DNA of 6,042 nt from Oxalobacteraceae bacterium (GTDB lineage Bacteria; Pseudomonadota; Gammaproteobacteria; Burkholderiales; Burkholderiaceae_D): positions 1-6,042 of the forward strand of contig CANFGA010000207.1 of the NCBI GenBank assembly GCA_947446335.1, read 5' to 3'. A model generated the notes under the pieces. It was given only the letters and a program-made list of their open reading frames with translations, was not told the DNA's origin and ran no database searches. Shown piece by piece: positions 1 through 3,832 of this stretch. Both the position numbers and the translations under genes were made by a program. Position 1 is the stretch's first letter; each line of letters begins with the position of its first letter.

Positions 1-354
1 GCGCCGCAGCAAGGCGCGTATGCGCGCCAGCAATTCATCGAGATCGTAGGGTTTCAGCACATAATCGTCGGCGCCGGCGTCGAGCCCGGCGATGCGTTCC
101 TCGACGGCATCGCGCGCGGTGGCGACCAGCACCGGCGTGTTTTCCTTGCGCAAGCGCATCGAGCGCAACACTTCCAGGCCATCCTTGCGCGGCAGCCCCA
201 GGTCCAGCAAGACCAGATCATAGGTTTGCGTCTGCAGCGCCGTATCGGCCATGTCGCCATCCTTGACCCAATCGACGGCGTAGCGCTCGGCGCGCAGCAA
301 ATCGAGCACCACTTCACCGATCATCGTATCGTCTTCCACCAACAAAAGTCGCAT
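1..354 (-). CDS. OmpR-class response regulator, receiver domain (3' end cut by window edge)
   Basis: This is the N-terminal 118 codons of a two-component response regulator, and the reading frame runs open off the left edge. It starts with ATG at 352-354, preceded by an AGGA Shine-Dalgarno at 361-364. The receiver fold is complete: the acidic pair is D8-D9 in LVEDD, the phosphoacceptor is D51 in LLDLGLP, the switch residue is T79 in ATAR, and the invariant lysine is K101 in KPYDLDELLARI. This KP-[FY]-DLDELLAR ending is typical of the QseB/PmrA/TctD branch of OmpR regulators, so a winged-helix DNA-binding domain should follow outside the window; that part is inferred. It lies 51 bp downstream of the Do-family protease on the same strand, so the two are probably co-transcribed, and a sensor kinase may follow further left. 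Phosphorylated by its kinase, it would act in the cytoplasm as a transcription factor. Its targets cannot be told from sequence. Confidence 0.93.
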   Translation of the reverse strand, partial: MRLLLVEDDTMIGEVVLDLLRAERYAVDWVKDGDMADTALQTQTYDLVLLDLGLPRKDGLEVLRSMRLRKENTPVLVATARDAVEERIAGLDAGADDYVLKPYDLDELLARIRALLRR

Positions 355-360
355 TGCGTT

Positions 361-364
361 TCCT
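361..364 (-). promoter_or_regulatory. Shine-Dalgarno site of the response regulator
   Basis: On the minus strand AGGA lies six bases before the ATG at 352-354. It supports that start and separate translation initiation within the likely protease-regulator operon. Confidence 0.6.
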
Positions 365-391
365 GTCTCAGTTTGCGGTACTGCCATCCAT

Positions 392-412
392 GCATCAACC
401 CGGCATCAACCC
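392..412. repeat. Short direct repeat (GCATCAACCC twice) over the protease stop codon
   Basis: GCATCAACCC occurs at 392-401 and again at 403-412, separated by one G, so the period is 11 bp. The second copy contains the TGA stop of the protease (406-408 on the minus strand). It looks like a small tandem duplication in the protease-regulator spacer. I see no function for it. Confidence 0.6.
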
Positions 413-1905
413 AACCGCACCGGGATGAAGATCCTGTCGTTGCCGCGCAAGACCAGCAAGGCGACCGATTTGTTGGATTTGGCCAGCAGCTCGCGCACTT
501 GAGCCAGGCTGCCGACCGGGTTGCCGTTGATCGCCAATAATACATCGCCGCGCTGCACCCCGGCATAGGCGGCCGCGCCGTCGGCGTCTTCCACCAACAG
601 GCCCGAGCGCACCCCCGATCTGCGCTGCTCGGCCTCTTGCAATGGTCGCAGCGCCAGGCCCAGCTTCAGCTTGCCGGCCGGGGCCGCGTCACGATTGGCG
701 CCTTGCACCGGATCGGAGGCGTCGCCCAGCGTGGCCACCAGGGCCATCATTTTACCGTTGCGCCACAAGTCGAGCGTGATTTTATCGCCAGGCGCAGCGC
801 CGCCCACTTGGGCCGGCAAATCGCCCGATCCGATGATCGCCTTGCCATTCATGCTGCGCACCACGTCCCCGGCTTGCAAGCCAGCCTTGTCGGCCGGGCC
901 ACCGGGCTCGACATTGGCCACCAGAGCGCCTTCGGGCGAGGCCAGCTTGAACGAATCGGCGAAACTCTGATTCACTTCCTGTACCGTCACGCCCAGCTTG
1001 GCGTGCGCCACAGTACCGGTCGCGACGATCTGACGCCGCACATTGTTGGCGACATCGATCGGTATCGCAAACGACAGTCCCTGGTAGCCGCCGGTCTGGC
1101 TGAAGATCTGGGAATTGACGCCGATGACCTCGCCGCGGGCATTGAACAAGGGACCGCCGGAGTTGCCGGGATTGATCGCGACATCGGTCTGGATGAAGGG
1201 CACGTTGCTGTCGTCGGGCAGCGAGCGGCCCTTGGCGCTGACCACGCCGGCGGTCACGGTGCTGTCGAAGCCGAAGGGCGATCCGATCGCCAGCACCCAT
1301 TCGCCCACTCGCAGCGTATCCTTGGCCGCCAGCGCCACCAGCGGCAAGTTCTGCGCTTCGATCTTCAGGATCGCGATGTCGGTTTTCGGATCCGAACCGA
1401 GCACCTTGGCGCGGAACTCGCGCCGGTCGGTCAGCTTGACCATCACTTCGCTGGCACCGCGCACCACGTGGGCATTGGTCATGATGACGCCGTCGGCGCT
1501 GACGATGAAGCCGGAGCCATGGCCACGCACCGGGACTTCGCGCGCGCTGGAGCGTCCCTGCGGATTCTGGAAGCGGCGAAAGAACTCGAACAATGGGTCG
1601 TCGGCAGAGGCTGCATCATCGCCCTGCCCCTGAGAGTCATAGCCGACCCTGGTGCTGCCGGTGACGCTGATGTTGACCACGGCCGGGCCATTGCGCGCAG
1701 CGATATCGCTGAAATCAGGCAAGGCGATCGCCCCCTTGGCCGGCAGCGGCGTGTTGCTGGCCAGCGCCAGCGTGAGCGCAGCGGCGATCTCGGCGCGCTG
1801 CTGTTGCAAGGCATAGGCGCCGGCGGCAGCGAGCACGCCGACGGCCAGCAGCGCCAGCGCGAGGCGCCGCAAAGTGACCAAGCCGGGTTGAGTTTGAGCT
1901 TGCAT
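406..1905 (-). CDS. htrA: Do/DegP (HtrA) family periplasmic serine endopeptidase with two PDZ domains
   Basis: This is a complete 499-residue trypsin-like serine protease of the Do/HtrA family, which degrades or refolds misfolded envelope proteins in the periplasm. Residues about 13-32 form a hydrophobic segment after two arginines. It is a signal peptide (possible AYA cleavage near residue 32) or an N-terminal anchor; sequence alone does not decide. The protease domain spans about 60-285 with the triad H146 (in TNAHVV), D176 (in TDIAIL) and S249 (in NPGNSGGPLF). The DPLFEFFRRF segment near 102-112 belongs to the regulatory LA-loop region. PDZ1 lies at about 300-393 and PDZ2 at about 413-497. 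Length and the two PDZ domains match DegP/MucD rather than single-PDZ DegS. The ATG at 1903-1905 has an AGGAGT Shine-Dalgarno at 1911-1916. The response regulator follows 51 bp after its stop. This coupling suggests envelope-stress control, but I see no clear sigma-E promoter. The exact paralogue (DegP, DegQ or MucD) is uncertain. Confidence 0.96.
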   Translation of the reverse strand: MQAQTQPGLVTLRRLALALLAVGVLAAAGAYALQQQRAEIAAALTLALASNTPLPAKGAIALPDFSDIAARNGPAVVNISVTGSTRVGYDSQGQGDDAASADDPLFEFFRRFQNPQGRSSAREVPVRGHGSGFIVSADGVIMTNAHVVRGASEVMVKLTDRREFRAKVLGSDPKTDIAILKIEAQNLPLVALAAKDTLRVGEWVLAIGSPFGFDSTVTAGVVSAKGRSLPDDSNVPFIQTDVAINPGNSGGPLFNARGEVIGVNSQIFSQTGGYQGLSFAIPIDVANNVRRQIVATGTVAHAKLGVTVQEVNQSFADSFKLASPEGALVANVEPGGPADKAGLQAGDVVRSMNGKAIIGSGDLPAQVGGAAPGDKITLDLWRNGKMMALVATLGDASDPVQGANRDAAPAGKLKLGLALRPLQEAEQRRSGVRSGLLVEDADGAAAYAGVQRGDVLLAINGNPVGSLAQVRELLAKSNKSVALLVLRGNDRIFIPVRLG

Positions 1906-1990
1906 ACAGCACTCCTGATTCAGAGATGATCGATGCCTGAACTATGCTACAGGAGACTTAGACGCCGCTTAAATAGTGTATGCTGAGCGC
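1906..1990. promoter_or_regulatory. Divergent intergenic region between the protease and the small acidic gene
   Basis: These 85 bp separate the two divergent start codons and must carry the promoters of the protease operon (leftward) and of the acidic-protein gene (rightward), unless these lie inside the genes. The region is visibly AT-richer than its neighbours near 1939-1948 and 1969-1984. TATGCT, a partial match to the sigma-70 -10 box, appears at 1943-1948 and at 1979-1984 on the plus strand, without a convincing -35 box. I could not find a good GAACTT/TCTGA sigma-E pair facing the protease. The promoter assignment is therefore inferred from gene orientation. Confidence 0.4.
1911..1916 (-). 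promoter_or_regulatory. Shine-Dalgarno site of the Do-family protease
   Basis: On the minus strand AGGAGT lies five bases before the ATG at 1903-1905. The strong match and good spacing fix the protease start. Confidence 0.75.
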
Positions 1991-2344
1991 ATGGAAAACG
2001 ACACCGACATCACTCTTTGCGGCCCCTTCAAGGCCACCGACGGCTCCGGCCGTGCCCACGACATCAAGGCCATCCGCATTTTCGACGAAGGCTATGGCGT
2101 CATCGATGTCTACATCGACTTTGCCGCCCCGGTCGACCCCAAGGCGTACAAGGATCAAGCCTTGATAAGCGAGATCATGACCCGTTTGCACAGCTTGGGC
2201 TACGTCGGACCCGACTTCGGCCACGGCGACCTGGGTCTGCAAGACAAGAAATTGATCGTGCTCGAAGCGCCTGAAGAATTCAATGCGTTCGCCGCCAGCA
2301 AAGGCTGGAAAAACCTGGCCGAGGAATTCGACGACGACGAGTGA
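1991..2344 (+). CDS. Small acidic protein of unknown function
   Basis: This 117-residue protein is not one I recognise. The chosen start is ATG at 1991; an in-frame GTG at 1976 would add five residues, but neither has a good Shine-Dalgarno (AGGAG at 1951-1955 is about 20 bases before the GTG, too far). The third codon positions are strongly G/C, and the frame is far more gene-like than anything antisense to it. The protein is very acidic, with roughly twice as many Asp/Glu as Lys/Arg, and ends in EEFDDDE. It has no signal peptide or membrane segment and a single cysteine (C10), so it is probably a soluble cytoplasmic protein. Alternating hydrophobic stretches at about 26-45 suggest beta strands, residues 50-70 a helix, and LIVLEAPEEF near 88-97 a further strand-turn. 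It is divergent from the protease and convergent with the esterase, so it seems to be monocistronic. Confidence 0.82.
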   Translation: MENDTDITLCGPFKATDGSGRAHDIKAIRIFDEGYGVIDVYIDFAAPVDPKAYKDQALISEIMTRLHSLGYVGPDFGHGDLGLQDKKLIVLEAPEEFNAFAASKGWKNLAEEFDDDE

Positions 2345-2359
2345 CGGCTGAAGGCCGGA

Positions 2360-3637
2360 TCAAGGCTCGATCGGCAAGCGCTGCTGCAGCGCAAAAAAGT
2401 CCAGCATCATCTTGCTGGCATCCGGCCCTGCCTTCGCATTGAACGGCAAGGTCGCGTCGCCACCACTCCACGCATGATCCAACTGTTCGATCCGGGTCAC
2501 CCGCAGCAGCAGTTCGCCAACCGGTTTCGAACCCGACCCAACATGATAATCGCTGGTCGCGTAGCCATTGGCTGGCTTGCGGCTGCCCGCGACGCTCGCC
2601 GGCGTGACTTGGGTTGACGACGGCATGTCGCTTGCCATTCGGTTCAACTGCAAGCCCTGCTCGAGCAACTGACGTTGATTGATCGGATCGACGACCTTGT
2701 CTTGCATGCCCTGGATCAATATCTTCGGCATGGCTGGAAAACCAGGTTGACGCTTGAGGATCTCGGCGACCGCGCCCGCGCTGCCAGCCGGATCGCCATG
2801 CTGCATCAAGTCGAGTGCGCCCAGCGTGCTGTGACCGCCACCGAAGACCGGCCCCGAATACAGCCCCACCGCAGCGATCAATTCAGGATGATTGAGCGCG
2901 ACGATGTCGGCCATCGCGGCGCCAGCCGAGACGCCGGCGATGTAAATGCGCGAGCGATCGAAACCATGCTTTTCAATCACGTGCGAGATGATGCCGACGA
3001 TCGTGGCGACATCGCCGCCGCCCTGCTGGGTGGCCTTGTCGTACCATTTCCAGCAGCGATGCATATGTGAGGTCAGCGATTGCTGCGGGTACAGCACGGC
3101 GTAGCCTTTTTGCTCGGCCAGACGGTTCATCCCGGTGCCTTGGGCGAACTGGGTCGCACTCTGGCCGCAGCCGTGCAGCATCACGATCAAGGGCAAGCTG
3201 CTGGCCGAAGCTGCCACCTTGTCGGGCAAATACAGCCAATAGCTCATCGGATGCGTCATCGGATGCACTGCCAACGCGCCCAGCTGTGGCCCGCCCGCAT
3301 AATGATCGGTTAGCCATTTTCCTGGCAGCGCGGCGTTCCTGGATCTTGTCCGCGTTGCCGGCTTGGCCTGCGCCTTCAGAGCGACCTTGACCTTGACTAG
3401 TGACTTCAGCCCGGTCTTGACCTTGAGCGGAGACTTCAATCCAGTCTTCGGCTTGGCTCTCGCTTTCAGTGTGTTTTTACGGACAGTCCTGACGGCAAGC
3501 ACCGGCCCGGACTTGGCAACAGGCTGGCCCAGCAAAGGGCTGAACAGATTGTTGATGGTACGGCGCTGCGCCTTGCCCACGCGCGCCAGGCTACGCAGCC
3601 ATAGCGTTGCGACACTCACCGTGCAAGTCTCAGGCAT
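2360..3637 (-). CDS. PHB depolymerase family esterase with lysine-rich repeat N-terminus
   Basis: This is a 425-residue alpha/beta hydrolase of the PHB-depolymerase esterase family (Esterase_phb/LpqC type), which cleaves ester bonds of polyhydroxyalkanoate or of other esters. The catalytic domain spans about 120-420: oxyanion-hole HGCGQ at 155-159, nucleophile S237 in GVSAG, probable acid D313 in QGMQDKVV (relatives often have HG before this Asp), and H388 in LDHAW. WKWYD near 196-200 is also typical. Residues 1-30 (LWLRSLARVGKAQRR) resemble the start of intracellular relatives. There is no signal peptide, so action in the cytoplasm, perhaps at PHB granules, is inferred. Residues 55-94 are four basic decads. 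The ATG at 3635-3637 is the only ATG available, because an in-frame TGA lies 12 bp upstream, but it has no clear Shine-Dalgarno; a strong one lies about 100 bp upstream for a different frame. The actual substrate is not known from sequence. Confidence 0.92.
   Translation of the reverse strand: MPETCTVSVATLWLRSLARVGKAQRRTINNLFSPLLGQPVAKSGPVLAVRTVRKNTLKARAKPKTGLKSPLKVKTGLKSLVKVKVALKAQAKPATRTRSRNAALPGKWLTDHYAGGPQLGALAVHPMTHPMSYWLYLPDKVAASASSLPLIVMLHGCGQSATQFAQGTGMNRLAEQKGYAVLYPQQSLTSHMHRCWKWYDKATQQGGGDVATIVGIISHVIEKHGFDRSRIYIAGVSAGAAMADIVALNHPELIAAVGLYSGPVFGGGHSTLGALDLMQHGDPAGSAGAVAEILKRQPGFPAMPKILIQGMQDKVVDPINQRQLLEQGLQLNRMASDMPSSTQVTPASVAGSRKPANGYATSDYHVGSGSKPVGELLLRVTRIEQLDHAWSGGDATLPFNAKAGPDASKMMLDFFALQQRLPIEP
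3356..3475 (-). repeat. Four 10-residue (30-bp) lysine-rich repeats in the esterase N-terminus
   Basis: Residues 55-94 of the esterase fall into four consecutive decads with the pattern xxLKxxxKxK; the last has Ala at position 10. The two central units (TGLKSPLKVK and TGLKSLVKVK) differ at two positions. At DNA level, 3386-3415 and 3416-3445 match at 23 of 30 bases, which indicates tandem duplication. The outer copies are more diverged. The region is strongly cationic, with histone-H1-like character, and lies between the short N-terminal helix and the hydrolase domain. Confidence 0.85.
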
Positions 3638-3738
3638 GATGTGCCAGGTTCAACAGGGGAACGATGCCGCTGGCAATGCGCGCGATTGCGGCTGCCGCTT
3701 GGGCCTGGCGCCTGCAAATAAATAGCACTAAAAATCAT
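3616..3738 (-). CDS. Possible 40-codon leader ORF overlapping the esterase start
   Basis: An ATG at 3736-3738 follows a near-ideal GGAGGT ribosome binding site at 3744-3749 with a five-base spacer. The frame runs 40 codons to TGA at 3616-3618, so it ends 22 bases inside the esterase gene, in another frame. The peptide begins MIFSAIYLQA and is then rich in Arg, Ser and Pro. Its codon use lacks the strong G/C third-position bias of neighbouring genes, which argues against a conserved protein. It may act as a leader that brings ribosomes to the esterase ATG, which has no visible Shine-Dalgarno of its own, or it may be chance. I did not see a single frameshift that would obviously join it to the esterase, but an assembly error cannot be excluded. 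Confidence 0.3.
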   Translation of the reverse strand: MIFSAIYLQAPGPSGSRNRAHCQRHRSPVEPGTSCLRLAR

Positions 3739-3743
3739 AAGTG

Positions 3744-3749
3744 ACCTCC
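3744..3749 (-). promoter_or_regulatory. Strong Shine-Dalgarno sequence upstream of the esterase
   Basis: On the minus strand GGAGGT stands five bases before ATG 3736-3738. It is the best ribosome binding site in the window, yet it serves the 40-codon leader frame, not the esterase frame that starts about 100 bp further on. Confidence 0.6.
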
Positions 3750-3751
3750 AT

Positions 3752-3768
3752 GTTATGCCCAGCATAAC
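3752..3768. repeat. 7-bp perfect dyad (GTTATGC-CCA-GCATAAC), possible operator
   Basis: GTTATGC at 3752-3758 and GCATAAC at 3762-3768 form a perfect inverted repeat with a three-base centre, directly upstream of the strong Shine-Dalgarno. It could be an operator or a small hairpin. The TGC-N3-GCA core resembles the CTGC-N3/4-GCAG sites described for PhaR regulators of PHB genes, but the outer C/G are A/T here. No T-tract follows on either strand, so it is not a good terminator. Confidence 0.45.
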
Positions 3769-3769
3769 C

Positions 3770-3781
3770 GTGGCGCGCCAC
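3770..3781. repeat. 12-bp perfect palindrome GTGGCGCGCCAC
   Basis: This is a perfect 12-bp palindrome without a loop, next to the dyad at 3752-3768, in the gap between hrpA and the esterase. It may be part of a protein-binding site or chance in GC-rich DNA. Confidence 0.35.
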
Positions 3782-3832
3782 CGCTTCTGTACGCCAGCGC
3801 GCATAAAGACGACAACGATTATTGACGCCTCA

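Larger units (their letters stand above)
3638..3832. other. Intergenic region between hrpA and the esterase
   Basis: These 195 bp follow the hrpA stop and precede the esterase start, both on the minus strand. They hold the palindrome, the dyad, the strong Shine-Dalgarno and the leader ORF described separately. The part nearest hrpA (3782-3832) is fairly AT-rich and could contain the esterase promoter, but I found no convincing -35/-10 pair. I also see no intrinsic terminator for hrpA. Whether the esterase is read from its own promoter or from hrpA read-through is open. Confidence 0.5.

Noticed and set aside
637..1929. 430-codon open frame on the plus strand
   Set aside because: It lies antisense to the Do-family protease, whose triad and PDZ domains are unambiguous. 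Its translation is rich in His, Arg, Gly and Ala without any family motif, as expected of a mirror frame in GC-rich DNA.
1958..2242. 94-codon minus-strand frame opposite the acidic-protein gene
   Set aside because: The plus-strand frame has the stronger third-position G/C bias and a complete gene structure; the minus frame reads as its mirror.
2354..2375. Bulged inverted repeat GCC-g-GATC / GATC-GGC at the convergent gene ends
   Set aside because: It could be a weak bidirectional terminator, but the stem is short and bulged and no T-tract follows on either strand.
2378..2398. Hairpin GCGCTG-CTG-CAGCGC next to a run of six A, like a terminator
   Set aside because: On the plus strand the hairpin is followed by A rather than T, and on the minus strand the T run comes before the hairpin. 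It encodes the FFALQQR end of the esterase.
2675..3070. 131-codon open frame on the plus strand
   Set aside because: It is antisense to the esterase catalytic domain, with no ribosome binding site and no family motif.
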